A stretch of DNA of 64,000 nucleotides from Pseudonocardia sp. 73-21 (GTDB lineage Bacteria > Actinomycetota > Actinomycetes > Mycobacteriales > Pseudonocardiaceae). A program made the position numbers and the translations under genes. Within the stretch, counting starts at the first letter, position 1, and each line of letters starts with the position of its first letter. Below, one piece after another: positions 37,419-47,209 of the stretch. The stretch lies in contig NZ_MKVV01000028.1 of the NCBI RefSeq assembly GCF_001899645.1, positions 106,353 to 170,352 on the forward strand, read 5' to 3'. The notes beneath the pieces were generated by a model. The model searched no databases. It had not been told where the DNA came from and was given only the letters and a program-made list of their open reading frames with translations.

Positions 37419-38312
37419 TCAGCTACCGGCGTCGGCGCGCTGGCCGTACCCGGTGGCGGCGTAACCGCCGTTGGAGCTGGACCGGCCGTCGGACGGTGCC
37501 GCGGAGCCACGCTCCCCGAGGTCCCTGAGCTGGGACTCCAGGTAGGTCTTCAGACGGGTGCGGTACTCCCGTTCGAAGGTGCGCAGCTCGTCGATCTTCT
37601 TCTCGAGGACCGACTTGTCGCGGGTGATGGAGCCGATGATCTCGGCCTGCTTGCGCTCGGCGTCGCCGACCAGCGTGGTGGCCTTGTCCCGGGACTGACG
37701 CTCGAGGGTCTCGGCACGCGTACGTGCGTCGTTGAGCATCGTCTCGGCCCGGGCGCGGGCGTCGTTGGTGAGGCTGTCGGACTTGGTCCGGGCCTCCGAC
37801 AACAGCTGCTCGGCCTTGGTGCGCGCGTCGGTCAGCATCGTGTCGGCCTCGGACTTGGCCTCGGCGGTGAGCCGCTCGGCCATCTCCTGGGCCATGCTGA
37901 GGACCTTGGCGACCTGTACGTGGTGGTCACCACCCTGGTCGCCCTGGTCCGCCGCGACCGGCGGAGGCGCAGCCATCGCACGCTGCGGCTCCATGGGCCG
38001 CTGGGGCTCCATGCGCTGCATCGGCGGGGGCTCGACCGCACGCTGGATCTGCTGCGTGGGAGGCGACACTGCGCCACCCATCGCGGCAGGTGGGCGCGAA
38101 CGCGCCTCCTCCAGGTCGGCCTGCGCGTTACCGAGTCGCTGTTCGAGCGCGGAGACCTGCTCGCGCAGGTCCTCGTTCTCCTCGATCAGTCGAGCCAGTT
38201 CGGCCTCGACGAGATCGAGGAACGCGTCGACCTCGTCCTCGTTGTACCCCCGTTTCCCAATGGGGGGTTTGCTGAACGCGACGTTGTGAACGTCGGCGGG
38301 AGTCAGCGGCAT
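37419..38312 (-). CDS. wag31: Polar growth protein DivIVA/Wag31
   Basis: Membrane-curvature-binding coiled-coil protein that marks the cell poles and drives tip extension in actinobacteria. The N-terminal domain [20 protein letters not shown] then [18 protein letters not shown] is diagnostic, the first coiled coil runs to about residue 70, a Pro/Met/Gln-rich linker follows (75-120), and a long second coiled coil with heptad-like [20 protein letters not shown] repeats fills 135-265. 297 residues. ATG at 38312 with GAGGTGAT upstream. Confidence 0.96.
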   Translation of the reverse strand: MPLTPADVHNVAFSKPPIGKRGYNEDEVDAFLDLVEAELARLIEENEDLREQVSALEQRLGNAQADLEEARSRPPAAMGGAVSPPTQQIQRAVEPPPMQRMEPQRPMEPQRAMAAPPPVAADQGDQGGDHHVQVAKVLSMAQEMAERLTAEAKSEADTMLTDARTKAEQLLSEARTKSDSLTNDARARAETMLNDARTRAETLERQSRDKATTLVGDAERKQAEIIGSITRDKSVLEKKIDELRTFEREYRTRLKTYLESQLRDLGERGSAAPSDGRSSSNGGYAATGYGQRADAGS

Positions 38313-38362
38313 CGGATCACCTCATGCAGTCCTCGGCGGCGGAGCTGTGCGACTGGGGCTCG

Positions 38363-38653
38363 CTACAGCACCGGCTGGGCAACGTTCATCAATATGAACA
38401 CGACCAGCAGCAGAACCATAATCGACAAGTCCAGTCCTACGCCGCCGATCCTGACGACCGGGATCACTCTCCGCAACAACTTCACGGGGGGATCGGTGGC
38501 GGTGAAGATCAGCTCCAGCGCCACCGCGCTCGGTCCGGCCGGCACCCACTGGCGCGCGAACGACCGCACGAGCTCGGCGACGATCCGGCCGATGAGCAGC
38601 AGCCAGAACAGGAAGAGCACGTAATAGACGACGAACTGGATCGCGAGTGCCAC
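38363..38653 (-). CDS. YggT-family membrane protein
   Basis: A 96-residue protein with two hydrophobic segments (IQFVVYYVLFLFWLLLIGRI and LSIMVLLLVVFILMNV) around the conserved TDPPVKLLRRVIPVVRIGG loop, the YggT fold. In actinobacteria it always lies between sepF and divIVA and may take part in division or osmotic control; role unproven. GTG at 38653, 7 nt after TAGGAT, so a leaderless start is likely. Confidence 0.9.
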   Translation of the reverse strand: MALAIQFVVYYVLFLFWLLLIGRIVAELVRSFARQWVPAGPSAVALELIFTATDPPVKLLRRVIPVVRIGGVGLDLSIMVLLLVVFILMNVAQPVL

Positions 38654-38660
38654 GCCCGCG

Positions 38661-38666
38661 ATCCTA
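38661..38666 (-). promoter_or_regulatory. Candidate -10 box of yggT (leaderless)
   Basis: TAGGAT on the minus strand, 7 nt before the GTG, in the 17-bp gap after sepF. Confidence 0.4.
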
Positions 38667-38670
38667 GCCG

Positions 38671-39402
38671 TCAGTCGACCCCGGGCCGCCCGCGCTGGGC
38701 GAGCTTGCGCGCGTCGTCCGCCGACACCTCGACGTCGGCGGGAGTAAGCAAGAACACCCGGTTGGTCACCTTGTCGAAGCCGCCGCGCAGCGCGAAGACG
38801 AGCCCGGCCGCGAAGTCGACGAGCCGCTTGGCGTCCGCCGCGTCGAGCTCGGTGAGGTTCATGATCACCGGGATGCCCTCGCGGTAGCGCTCGCCGATCT
38901 CGCGCGCCTCCTTGTAGCTCTGCGGGTGCAGCGTGGTGATCCGCGAGAGCGCCGAGGCGGGCGGCACGGGGCGTTCCCGCTGCTCAGGGACGGCAGCAGG
39001 CACCGGCGGCCGCACCGGCTCACGCAGCACGTGCTCCTGGTGGAAGGCGTCGGTGTCCATCGCCAGAGCACCCCGCACGGCCGACGGTCCGAAGCTGGCG
39101 CCACCTCGTGAGGGTTCCCGCGACAGTTCCCGTGCGGCCACGGAGATCGGCCGCTCGACGCCCGTGGGACGCGCCGCGCGGCGCTCCCAGTCGTCGTCGT
39201 AGGAGTCCCGGGTGTCCCGGGACTCGACGCCTCCCTCACGCGGGAACCGGTCGTCCCAGCGCTCGTCGCCGTACTCGCGGGAACCTCGCTCCGGACGGCG
39301 GGACACCGCGTACCGGTCGTGAACCGGTTCGTCGGAGTACTCCTCCAACTCCTCGGCGGGCACCATGCCGAAGTAGGCCTTCAGCTTGTACATCGCGCCC
39401 AT
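38671..39402 (-). CDS. sepF: Cell division protein SepF
   Basis: A 243-residue membrane anchor of the Z-ring. The N-terminal amphipathic helix MGAMYKLKAYFGMVPAEELE is followed by an acidic/Arg-rich linker (about 20-150) and the C-terminal dimerising domain that binds the FtsZ tail (SYKEAREIGERYREGIPVIM; AKRLVDFAAGLVFALRGGF). Three ATG codons lie close together; GGGAG is 5 nt before the ATG at 39402, which also gives the usual N-terminus. Confidence 0.93.
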   Translation of the reverse strand: MGAMYKLKAYFGMVPAEELEEYSDEPVHDRYAVSRRPERGSREYGDERWDDRFPREGGVESRDTRDSYDDDWERRAARPTGVERPISVAARELSREPSRGGASFGPSAVRGALAMDTDAFHQEHVLREPVRPPVPAAVPEQRERPVPPASALSRITTLHPQSYKEAREIGERYREGIPVIMNLTELDAADAKRLVDFAAGLVFALRGGFDKVTNRVFLLTPADVEVSADDARKLAQRGRPGVD

Positions 39403-39458
39403 CCGCGCTCCCATCCTCGATGCCCCCGACTGCCGACCGCTCCCCAGCGGCCAGGCGA

Positions 39459-40193
39459 TCACCGGGAGGTTAACCGCCGTTCCCCCACAAGAGCCGTTCC
39501 GACACGCACCACGTCCGAACCATGACGGATCGCGACCTCGAGGTCACCGCTCATACCGATCGACAGGGTCCTGGCCTGCGGATGTGCGGCGCGCAACTGC
39601 TCCGCGGCGGCGGCGACGGAGGCGAATGCGGCGTCCGGGTCCGCGCCGAGCGGCGCCACGGCCATCAGTCCGTCCAGCTGCAACCCGGCGCAACCTGCGA
39701 TGTGTTCGGCGAGCGGGCCCAGACCGTCGCGGGTCACACCGCCCCGATGTGGATCACCGTCGACACTCATCTGGACCAGCAGACGGAGGATCCCGTCGCG
39801 CTCGCCGGTGTCCAGCGCGCGCCGGACGGCGACGTCGAGGGCGTCGGCCAGCCGCACCGAGTCGACCGATTCCACCCGATCGGCCCAACGGACGACGGCG
39901 CGGGCCTTGTTCCGCTGCAGCCCGCCGACCACGTGCCAGCGCGGCCGGGCGTCGGGGCGGAGCGCGGCGACCTCCTCGACCTTGCGCCCGGCCTCCTGCA
40001 CACGGTTCTCCCCGAAGGCCACGCAGCCGAGATCGAGCAGCGTCGCGACGTCGGCGGCCGGGACGGTCTTGGTGACGGCGAGCAGGTCGACGGAGCCCTG
40101 CGGACGCCCCGCGGCGGCGCAGGCGGCGTCGATCCGCTGCCGCACGACGGCCAGCCGGCGCGCGAGCTCCTCGGGGCGGGTCTCCCCGCTCAC
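39459..40193 (-). CDS. yggS: YggS-family PLP-binding protein
   Basis: A 244-residue PLP-homeostasis protein (COG0325): TIM-barrel fold with the PLP lysine in LLAVTKTVPAADV near residue 40, FGENRVQEAGRKV, and SIGMSGDLEVAIRHGSDVVRVG near the C-terminus. It carries PLP but has no known catalytic activity. The GTG at 40193 overlaps the pgeF stop by GTGA, favoured over GTG 40208. Its place between sepF and pgeF is typical. Confidence 0.92.
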   Translation of the reverse strand: MSGETRPEELARRLAVVRQRIDAACAAAGRPQGSVDLLAVTKTVPAADVATLLDLGCVAFGENRVQEAGRKVEEVAALRPDARPRWHVVGGLQRNKARAVVRWADRVESVDSVRLADALDVAVRRALDTGERDGILRLLVQMSVDGDPHRGGVTRDGLGPLAEHIAGCAGLQLDGLMAVAPLGADPDAAFASVAAAAEQLRAAHPQARTLSIGMSGDLEVAIRHGSDVVRVGTALVGERRLTSR

Positions 40194-40903
40194 GACGGGT
40201 CGAGCCACGTGATCGCGGCGAGACGGCCGGTGCGGCCGTCGCGACGGTGGCTGTAGAGCGTGCGCTCCTCCATCGTGCAGCGCGGGTCGGCGTCGATCCG
40301 CGACACACCCAGGTCGGTGAGCTGCTGGTACAGGCCCGCACGCAGGTCCAGGCCGGGCGTGCCCTTGCGGGTCCTCACCGCGCTGCCGGGCAGCCGCGAC
40401 TCCACCTGGGCGCGCATCGCGGCCGGCACCTCGTAGCAGAGGCCGCAGACCGCCGGTCCGAGCAGCACCTCGAGTGCCTCCGCGGACGCCCCGAGCCCCA
40501 CCATCGCCTCGACGACGGCCGGGATCACCCCGGCGGCCGCCCCGACGCGCCCCGCGTGGGCGGCGCCGACGACCCCGGCGACGGGGTCGGCGAGCAGCAC
40601 CGGCACACAGTCGGCGGCGAGCACCGCGACCCCCACGCCGGGCAGGGCCGTGACGACGGCGTCGGTGGCCTCCCGGTCCGGCTCGTCCGGGCCCGGGACC
40701 GCGTCGATCACGGCCACGCGGTTGCCGTGGATCTGCTCCAGGAACACGACGGGCACGCCGAGCTCCGCGGAGAGTCGCCGCCGGTTGGCGGCGACGTCAC
40801 CCGGACGGTCGCCTACCCCGATGGACAGGTTGAACGACGAGTACGGCGCGGCGGACCGCCCACCGTCCCGCGTGGACACGACCCGGCGAACACGACCTAC
40901 CAC
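40190..40903 (-). CDS. pgeF: Peptidoglycan editing factor / polyphenol-oxidase-family protein
   Basis: A 237-residue YfiH/LACC1-family protein. The metal or active site residues lie in FLEQIHGNRV (His), VLAADCVPVLLADP (Cys) and AAHAGRVGAAAGVI (His). Family members remove wrongly placed amino acids from peptidoglycan precursors or act on purine nucleosides. It follows ftsZ and is coupled to yggS. GTG at 40903, 6 nt after TACGGT, likely leaderless. Confidence 0.9.
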   Translation of the reverse strand: MVGRVRRVVSTRDGGRSAAPYSSFNLSIGVGDRPGDVAANRRRLSAELGVPVVFLEQIHGNRVAVIDAVPGPDEPDREATDAVVTALPGVGVAVLAADCVPVLLADPVAGVVGAAHAGRVGAAAGVIPAVVEAMVGLGASAEALEVLLGPAVCGLCYEVPAAMRAQVESRLPGSAVRTRKGTPGLDLRAGLYQQLTDLGVSRIDADPRCTMEERTLYSHRRDGRTGRLAAITWLDPS

Positions 40904-40909
40904 GCGGCC

Positions 40910-40915
40910 ACCGTA
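40910..40915 (-). promoter_or_regulatory. Candidate -10 box of pgeF (leaderless)
   Basis: TACGGT on the minus strand, 6 nt before the GTG at 40903, placed between the ftsZ hairpin and the start. Confidence 0.45.
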
Positions 40916-40919
40916 CGTC

Positions 40920-40975
40920 GATCACGGCGGGATGGTCGCGCCCCGGACGTGCGGCACGACCATCTGCCCATGATC
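40920..40975. terminator. Hairpin at the ftsZ stop codon
   Basis: Arms GATCACGGCGGGATGGTCG (40920-40938) and CGACCATCTGCCCATGATC (40957-40975) pair at 15 of 19 positions around an 18-nt loop; the right arm includes the ftsZ stop. Its left arm shares GATCACGGCGGGATGG with the bioF-bioD hairpin. Likely ends ftsZ transcripts before pgeF. Confidence 0.55.
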
Positions 40976-42320
40976 AGCGCTTCATGAACGGCGGCACGTC
41001 GACGTCGTCGTCCAGGTCACCCTGGTCGGCGGCCGGGGCCGCGGGAGCGGTCGGGGCGGCCGGCGGGGTCGGCGGCGTGTAGAGCGGCGGCTCGGCAGGA
41101 GCCTGCTCCACGACGCGGGCCGGCTCGGGCTGGCGCGGGGCCGGCGGCTGGTACGCCGCCGCCGGGGCGGCCGGCGGCAGGGTGCCGGTCTGGTTGGGCA
41201 CACTCGCGCTGGCCGTCGGGAGGTTGGTGGACAGCGGCGCGGACCCGTTGCCGTTCCCGTTGCCCGACGACGGCGTCGACGACGGTGCCGTCGTGGTGCC
41301 GCTGACCCCGGGCGCGATGGCGCCGGACGACCGGGACCCGAACGCCTGCGGCTCGAGCTTCTTGTGGGTCGGCCCACCGGACTCGAAGCCCGCGGCGATG
41401 ACGGTGACGCGCACCTCGTCGCCGAGCGAGTCGTCGATCACCGTGCCGAAGATGATGTTGGCCTCGGGGTGCGCGGCCTCCTGCACCAGCGACGCGGCCT
41501 CGTTGATCTCGAACAGGCCGAGGTCCGAGCCGCCCGCGATGGACAGCAGTACGCCCTGCGCGCCGTCCATCGACGCCTCGAGCAGCGGCGAGTTGATCGC
41601 CTTGCTCGCGGCCTGCACGGCGCGGCCCTCCCCGCGGGACGAGCCGATGCCCATGAGGGCGCTTCCAGCACCCGACATGACCGACTTGACGTCGGCGAAG
41701 TCGAGGTTGATGAGGCCGGGGGTGGTGATCAGGTTCGTGATGCCCTGGACACCGGAGAGTAGCACCTCGTCGGCGGAGCGGAACGCCTCCATCAGCGAGA
41801 CGCCCACGTCACCCAGCTGCAGCAGGCGGTCGTTGGGGATGACGATCAGCGTGTCGCACTCGGTGCGCATGCCGCCGATCCCCTCCTCCGCCTGGCCCGC
41901 GCGACGGCGGCCCTCGAAGGTGAACGGGCGGGTGACGACGCCGATGGTCAGCGCGCCGAGCTTGCGGGCGATCGACGCGACGACGGGCGCGCCGCCGGTG
42001 CCGGTGCCGCCGCCCTCCCCCGCGGTGACGAAGACCATGTCGGCCCCCTTGAGGACCTCCTCGATCTCCTCGCGGTGGTCCTCGGCGGCCTTGCGGCCGA
42101 CCTCGGGGTTCGCGCCGGCGCCGAGGCCGCGCGTGAGCTCGCGGCCGATGTCGAGCTTGACGTCGGCGTCGGACATCAGGAGGGCCTGGGCGTCGGTGTT
42201 GACCGCGATGAACTCGACGCCCTTGAGCCCGACCTCGATCATCCGGTTGACGGCGTTCACGCCGCCGCCGCCGATGCCGACGACCTTGATCACGGCCAGG
42301 TAATTGTGTGGGGGCGTCAT
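40974..42320 (-). CDS. ftsZ: Cell division GTPase FtsZ
   Basis: Tubulin homologue forming the Z-ring. 448 residues: [20 protein letters not shown] (nucleotide fold), the tubulin signature [10 protein letters not shown] near residue 105, and [20 protein letters not shown] (T7 region). A Gly/Pro/Ala-rich linker of about 110 residues leads to the conserved tail [12 protein letters not shown] that binds SepF and FtsW. ATG at 42320 with GGAAGGTG 8 nt upstream. Confidence 0.97.
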   Translation of the reverse strand: MTPPHNYLAVIKVVGIGGGGVNAVNRMIEVGLKGVEFIAVNTDAQALLMSDADVKLDIGRELTRGLGAGANPEVGRKAAEDHREEIEEVLKGADMVFVTAGEGGGTGTGGAPVVASIARKLGALTIGVVTRPFTFEGRRRAGQAEEGIGGMRTECDTLIVIPNDRLLQLGDVGVSLMEAFRSADEVLLSGVQGITNLITTPGLINLDFADVKSVMSGAGSALMGIGSSRGEGRAVQAASKAINSPLLEASMDGAQGVLLSIAGGSDLGLFEINEAASLVQEAAHPEANIIFGTVIDDSLGDEVRVTVIAAGFESGGPTHKKLEPQAFGSRSSGAIAPGVSGTTTAPSSTPSSGNGNGNGSAPLSTNLPTASASVPNQTGTLPPAAPAAAYQPPAPRQPEPARVVEQAPAEPPLYTPPTPPAAPTAPAAPAADQGDLDDDVDVPPFMKR

Positions 42321-42379
42321 GGGGCGCACCTTCCAGTCGAGCTCGGGTCCGTTCCCGGAGGTCCGGGCCAGCGGTTCGA

Positions 42380-42385
42380 ACGCTA
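42380..42385 (-). promoter_or_regulatory. Candidate -10 box of ftsZ
   Basis: TAGCGT on the minus strand in the 159-bp ftsQ-ftsZ gap, giving a leader of roughly 50 nt that contains the ribosome site. No clear -35. Confidence 0.35.
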
Positions 42386-42479
42386 GGTCGCGTAATGGCT
42401 GCGGTCCAGCAGGCGCGCCGTGTGTGGGAAGCGCCTAACCGGGCGTGCGCTCCTGGTCGGCGAAGCGAACGGCAGCGTG

Positions 42480-43280
42480 CTAACGCCGGATGGTCGGCAG
42501 ATCCGGGCTGGTCACGTCGAAGACGTGGCCGGGTTCGGTGAGCAGCGGCACGATCACGGCGGCCTTGTCGGCCGCCCGTTCGACCGTGCCCCACAGCACC
42601 TGACGGTCGTCGGTCAGACCGAACGTGACCTGCCCGGGTGCCCCGGCCGTGACGGCGACCGACACCGTCTGGACCTGCTTGCGGACCGCCTCGGGCAGGG
42701 TCGCCAGTGCGGTGACGGCCGCGCGGGTGGCGGGGTCGTCGGGCCCGACGGCACCGAAGGTCAGCCGCGGCAGGCCGGGGCCGGGCGTGCCCGGGTAGAC
42801 GACGCCACCCGCGTCGACCAGCGCCACGCCCTTCGGTGTGGCCACCGACGCCACCGGGACGCGCTCGACGACCGCGACCGTGACGGTGTGCGGCCAGCTC
42901 CGCCCGACCGACACCGTGGCCACCGACGGCAGCGCCGCCACGCGCGCGGCGATCGCGGCGGTGTCGACGTCGGCGAGCGGGCCTCCGGTGGTCACGGCGG
43001 CGGCGCGCCGCACGTCGGCGGACGTGATCGTGGCGAGCCCGGTGATCTGCACGTCCTGGACGTCGGCCAGCCCGGAGTAGAGCAGGGCGCGTACACCGAA
43101 CCCGATCCCGACGAGGATCCCCACGACGACCAGCGCCGCGATCAGCCGGCGTCTGCGGTAGGTGCCCGTCGACGGCCGCGGCGTCCGCGCGGCGGGGCTG
43201 GGCCGCCGCCGCTGCGGGCGGGGCCCGACCGGCTCCGACGGCCGGACCGGCTCCGTCGGACGGGCCGCCGGCCTGGTCAC
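42480..43280 (-). CDS. ftsQ: Cell division protein FtsQ
   Basis: A 266-residue bitopic divisome protein: Pro/Arg-rich cytoplasmic tail (1-45), one helix ([18 protein letters not shown], about 46-64), a POTRA domain ([20 protein letters not shown]) and the beta domain ([15 protein letters not shown]). It links FtsL/FtsB to FtsW/FtsI. The GTG start overlaps the murC stop (GTGA). Confidence 0.94.
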   Translation of the reverse strand: MTRPAARPTEPVRPSEPVGPRPQRRRPSPAARTPRPSTGTYRRRRLIAALVVVGILVGIGFGVRALLYSGLADVQDVQITGLATITSADVRRAAAVTTGGPLADVDTAAIAARVAALPSVATVSVGRSWPHTVTVAVVERVPVASVATPKGVALVDAGGVVYPGTPGPGLPRLTFGAVGPDDPATRAAVTALATLPEAVRKQVQTVSVAVTAGAPGQVTFGLTDDRQVLWGTVERAADKAAVIVPLLTEPGHVFDVTSPDLPTIRR

Positions 43281-44677
43281 TCCCGCTTCTCCAGCTCCAG
43301 CAGGATCTCCGGGGCCAGCACGGTGACGTCACCGGCACCCATCGTGATCACCAGGTCACCGGCGCGGGCCAACCCGGCCACCACCGCGGGCACGTCGGCC
43401 CAGCGCGGCACGTAGTGCACGTGGTCGGCGGGCAGCGTGACGGCGTCGACGACGAGCTGACCGCTGACCCCGGGCTCGGGGTCCTCGCGGGCGGCGTAGA
43501 CGTCGAGCACGACCACCTCGTCGGCGATGCCGAGCGCCTCGCCGAACGCGACGGCGAAGTCACGGGTGCGGGAGTACAGGTGCGGCTGGAACGCGACGAC
43601 GACGCGGCCGGCGCCCACCACGTCGCGGGCCGCGCGCAGCTGGGCGGCCACCTTCGTGGGGTGGTGGGCGTAGTCGTCGTAGACCGCGACGCCGGCGGCA
43701 CGGCCGCGGAACTCGAAGCGGCGGCGCACGCCGTCGAACGCGGCGAGCCCCTCGAGCAGCCCCTCGACCGGCGCGCCCAGCTCGACCCCGGCCAGCAGCG
43801 CGGCCAGCGCGTTGAGGGCCATGTGCTCGCCGGGCACGGACAACCGCAGCCGGTGCTCCACACCGTCGTGGCGCAGCACGATGCGGGCACCCGGGCCGTC
43901 GGGGCGGAAGTCGAGGAGCACGGCGTCCGCCCCGGTGTCGCGGCCGTAGCGCCGCACCCGGATCCCACGGCTCCCGGCGTCCCGGGCCAGCTGGGCCGAT
44001 CCCGGATCGTCCGCGCACGCGACGAGCGCCCCACCCGCGACGATCCGGTCGAGGAACGTGCCGAACGCGGCGACGTAGGCCTCGGCGGTGCCGTAGTGGT
44101 CCAGGTGGTCGGCCTCGACGTTCGTCACGATCGCGACCGTCGGGGAGAACGCGAGGAACGACGCGTCGCTCTCGTCGGCCTCGGCCACGAAGATCTCGCC
44201 GGTGCCCTCGTGGGCGCCCGAGCCGGACGCGGCGAGGTCGCCGCCGATGGCGAACGACGGGTCGAGCCCGCAGTGCTGCAGGGCGACGGTGAGCATCGAG
44301 GTGGTGGAGGTCTTGCCCGCCGTGCCGGTGACGGCGGCGAGCGTGCGGCCCCGCGTCAGCGCGGCGAGGGCCTGGGCGCGGTGGGCCACCGGGATGCCGC
44401 GCTCGCGGGCGGCGGCCAGCTCCGGGTTGGCGGCGCGGATCGCGGTGGACACCACGACCGTGGCCGGGGCCTCGGGCAGGTGCGCGGGATCGTGGCCGAT
44501 CTCGATGCGGGCGCCCAGTGCGCGCAGGGCCAGCACCGCGCGGGAGTCCTTGGCGTCGGAGCCCGACACCGTGACGCCGCGGGCCAGCAGGATGCGGGCG
44601 ATGCCGCTCATGCCGGCACCCCCGATACCGATGAGGTGGACGCGGTCGGCCAGCTCGACGGGGTCGGTAGGAGTCAT
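43277..44677 (-). CDS. murC: UDP-N-acetylmuramate--L-alanine ligase
   Basis: Adds L-Ala to UDP-MurNAc. 466 residues: N-terminal [23 protein letters not shown] loop [14 protein letters not shown] near residue 110, [13 protein letters not shown], and the C-terminal [17 protein letters not shown] at 44677 with GGGAG 8 nt upstream. Coupled to ftsQ. Preceded by a 57-bp repeat in the murG-murC gap. Confidence 0.96.
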   Translation of the reverse strand: MTPTDPVELADRVHLIGIGGAGMSGIARILLARGVTVSGSDAKDSRAVLALRALGARIEIGHDPAHLPEAPATVVVSTAIRAANPELAAARERGIPVAHRAQALAALTRGRTLAAVTGTAGKTSTTSMLTVALQHCGLDPSFAIGGDLAASGSGAHEGTGEIFVAEADESDASFLAFSPTVAIVTNVEADHLDHYGTAEAYVAAFGTFLDRIVAGGALVACADDPGSAQLARDAGSRGIRVRRYGRDTGADAVLLDFRPDGPGARIVLRHDGVEHRLRLSVPGEHMALNALAALLAGVELGAPVEGLLEGLAAFDGVRRRFEFRGRAAGVAVYDDYAHHPTKVAAQLRAARDVVGAGRVVVAFQPHLYSRTRDFAVAFGEALGIADEVVVLDVYAAREDPEPGVSGQLVVDAVTLPADHVHYVPRWADVPAVVAGLARAGDLVITMGAGDVTVLAPEILLELEKRE

Positions 44678-44738
44678 GACGCGTGCTCCCGGACGGTGCA
44701 GGCGGCCCCGACGAGAGCCGTGACGGTGGGGGGCCCGT

Positions 44739-45911
44739 TCATACAGCGGCTCCGCCGCCCGTGCGCGGATATCCGTGCCCCGACCCTGATATCCGCGCAC
44801 GACCGTCTGCGGCCTCGAACACCACCCGGGCCAGCCGCTCGTCGGCGTCGGCGTGGCCGGAGGCGCGGGCGGCGGCGCCCATCGTCGCGATGCGGCGGGG
44901 GTCGGTGAGTATCGGCAGCAGCTCGGCCAGCGCCCGGTCGCCGGTGAGGTCGGCGTCGTCCACGAGCACTCCCCCGCCCGCGGAGACGACGGGCCCGGCG
45001 TTGAGCGCCTGCTCGCCGTTGCCGTGCGGCAGCGGGACGTAGACGGCCGGCAGCCCGACGGCCGACACCTCCGCCACCGTCATCGCCCCGGCCCGCCCGA
45101 GGACGACGTCGGAGGCGGCGTAGGCGAGGTCCATCCGGTCGATGTAGGGCAACGGCACGTAGCCGAGCTGCGGTGGGCCGGCCCGGGTACCGCCCTTGCC
45201 GTGCGCGTGCAGCACGGCGATCCCCGCGCCGAGCAGGCCGGGAAGGGCGGCGGCGACCGCCGCGTTGAGGGTGCGCGCGCCCTGCGACCCGCCGAACACC
45301 AGCAGGACCGGGCCGTTCGGGGGCAGCCCGTAGGCGGCGCGGGCCTGGGCCCGCAGCGCCGGGCGGTCGAGCGAGGTGACGGAGCGGCGCAGCGGGATGC
45401 CGAGCACCTCGACGGCGACGTGGTCCTTCCCGCGGAGCCGACCATCGACACAGGCGTCGAGGCCGCTGCCGGGGACGGCCGCGACCACGCGGGCGGCGAA
45501 GCGCGCGCCGACCTTGTTGGCGATGCCGGCCCGTGCGTTCGCCTCGTGGACGACGATCGGCACCCGGCCGCGCGCGCCGAGGTAGGCGGGCAGCGCGACG
45601 TAGCCGCCGAAGCCCACCACCACGTCCGCCCGGACGTCGGTGAGCACCTCGCGCACCCGGTTGACCGCGGTGCGCACCCGCAGCGGCAGCCGCAGCAGGT
45701 CACCCGAGGGCTTGCGCGGCAGCGGCACCGGCGGGATGAGCCGCAGGTCGTAGCCGCGGGCGGGGATGAGGGTGGTGTCCAGGCCGCGCTCGGTGCCCAG
45801 CGCCGTGACGCGGGCGTCGGGACGCAGGCGGCGGACCGCGTCGGCGAGGGCGAGGGCGGGCTCGATGTGGCCCGCGCTGCCACCCCCGGCGACGACGACG
45901 GAGAGGGTCAT
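44739..45911 (-). CDS. murG: UDP-GlcNAc--undecaprenyl-PP-MurNAc-pentapeptide transferase
   Basis: Makes lipid II from lipid I at the inner membrane face. 390 residues with [18 protein letters not shown] at the N-terminus, [28 protein letters not shown] and [13 protein letters not shown] in the donor half. The ATG overlaps the ftsW stop (ATGA). The last 22 or so residues ([19 protein letters not shown]) are encoded by the 57-bp repeat and look non-native, so the ancestral protein probably ended near VVFEAADGR. Confidence 0.95.
   Translation of the reverse strand: MTLSVVVAGGGSAGHIEPALALADAVRRLRPDARVTALGTERGLDTTLIPARGYDLRLIPPVPLPRKPSGDLLRLPLRVRTAVNRVREVLTDVRADVVVGFGGYVALPAYLGARGRVPIVVHEANARAGIANKVGARFAARVVAAVPGSGLDACVDGRLRGKDHVAVEVLGIPLRRSVTSLDRPALRAQARAAYGLPPNGPVLLVFGGSQGARTLNAAVAAALPGLLGAGIAVLHAHGKGGTRAGPPQLGYVPLPYIDRMDLAYAASDVVLGRAGAMTVAEVSAVGLPAVYVPLPHGNGEQALNAGPVVSAGGGVLVDDADLTGDRALAELLPILTDPRRIATMGAAARASGHADADERLARVVFEAADGRARISGSGHGYPRTGGGAAV
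44746..44802 (-). repeat. 57-bp GATATC element, copy C
   Basis: Perfect 13-bp arms GTGCGCGGATATC and GATATCCGCGCAC surround a 14-nt loop, followed by the GCGGC-GGA-GCCGC hairpin. The element lies in frame within the murG 3' end and is translated. Copies A and B are at 231 and 29736. Confidence 0.9.
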
Positions 45912-47209
45912 CGGACGGCACCCCGCTGGGCGGGCGGCCGCACGGCCGCCGGCTTCTTGTACGGCTGCGGCATCGGCAGGGCCAGCAGCCGGGCGACCCG
46001 GCCCTGACCGTGCTGGCGCAGGGCGGCGATGGCCTCGGGCTCGTGGCGCGCCGCGTTGGCGATCACCCCGAACACGAACATGGTGACCACGAGCGACGTG
46101 CCTCCCGAGGAGATCAGCGGCAGCTGCAGCCCGGTGACCGGGAGCAGCCCCACGACGTAGGAGATGTTGATGGCGGCCTGGCCGACCAGCCAGGTGGTGG
46201 ACACCGCGACCACGATCTTGAGCCACGGATCGGCGTTGCGGGCGGCGATGCGGAACCCGGTGTAGGAGAGCGTCGCGAACAGCACGAGCACCGCGAACCC
46301 GCCCAGGAACCCCAGCTCCTCACCGATGATGGCGAAGATGAAGTCGTTGTGGGCGTTGGGCAGGTAGTCCCACTTCGCGTTGCCCTGGCCCAGCCCCACG
46401 CCGAACAGCCCGCCGTCGGCGAGCGAGTAGAGAGCCTGCTGCGCCTGGAAGCCCGACGACTGGATGTCCGAGCCGTCGGAGTTGAGGAACGAGGTGATGC
46501 GGGCGAGGCGGTAGCTGGCGGTGAGCCCGAGCACCACGGCACCCAGCAGCGCGCCGCCCGACAGCGCGAGGATCAGCCGCATCGGGGCGCCCGCGAAGAA
46601 CAGCAGCGCCACCAGCACGATGCCCAACGTGATGGCCCCGCCCAGGTCGGGCTGCAGCACCACGAGCATGAGCAACAGCAGCGCGACCGGCACCACCGGC
46701 GACAGGGCGTACTTCCAGCGGTGCATCACGGCGCGGCGCGCGGCGAGCACGTGGGCGCCCCACAGCGCGAGCGCGACCTTGACGCCCTCCGCGGGCTGCA
46801 CCGAGAACGAACCGATCGCGAACCAGCCGCGCGACCCGCCCCGGTCCACCCCGACGAACAGCACGGCCACGAGCAGCACCACACCGATGACGAGCAGCCC
46901 GGGCGCGAGGGCCCGCAGCCGGCGCGGCGAGATCCGCAGCCCGACGTAGAACATGATCAGCCCGGGGACGCAGAACAGCACCTGCCGGGTGAACACCGAG
47001 TAGGTGGAGCCGTCGGCGGTGTAGGACTCGACCGCCGACGCCGAGAGCACCATCACCAGCCCGAACAGCGTCAGCAGCCCGAACACGCCGAGGATCAGGT
47101 GCAGCGAGGTCAACGGCCGGCGCAGCCAGAGCCCGAGTGCGGTGCCGGTGCGGCCCACGGCGGTGCGGAAGGCGCCGGGCGGCGGGGATTTCCGGGCGGT
47201 GCGGGTCAC
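45908..47209 (-). CDS. ftsW: Lipid II polymerase / division protein FtsW
   Basis: SEDS-family glycosyltransferase that polymerises septal glycan with its PBP partner FtsI. 433 residues, about ten helices, with [42 protein letters not shown] and the [12 protein letters not shown] loop. The C-terminal tail is basic. GTG overlaps the murD stop and its own stop overlaps murG, so murD-ftsW-murG are coupled. Confidence 0.95.
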   Translation of the reverse strand: MTRTARKSPPPGAFRTAVGRTGTALGLWLRRPLTSLHLILGVFGLLTLFGLVMVLSASAVESYTADGSTYSVFTRQVLFCVPGLIMFYVGLRISPRRLRALAPGLLVIGVVLLVAVLFVGVDRGGSRGWFAIGSFSVQPAEGVKVALALWGAHVLAARRAVMHRWKYALSPVVPVALLLLMLVVLQPDLGGAITLGIVLVALLFFAGAPMRLILALSGGALLGAVVLGLTASYRLARITSFLNSDGSDIQSSGFQAQQALYSLADGGLFGVGLGQGNAKWDYLPNAHNDFIFAIIGEELGFLGGFAVLVLFATLSYTGFRIAARNADPWLKIVVAVSTTWLVGQAAINISYVVGLLPVTGLQLPLISSGGTSLVVTMFVFGVIANAARHEPEAIAALRQHGQGRVARLLALPMPQPYKKPAAVRPPAQRGAVR

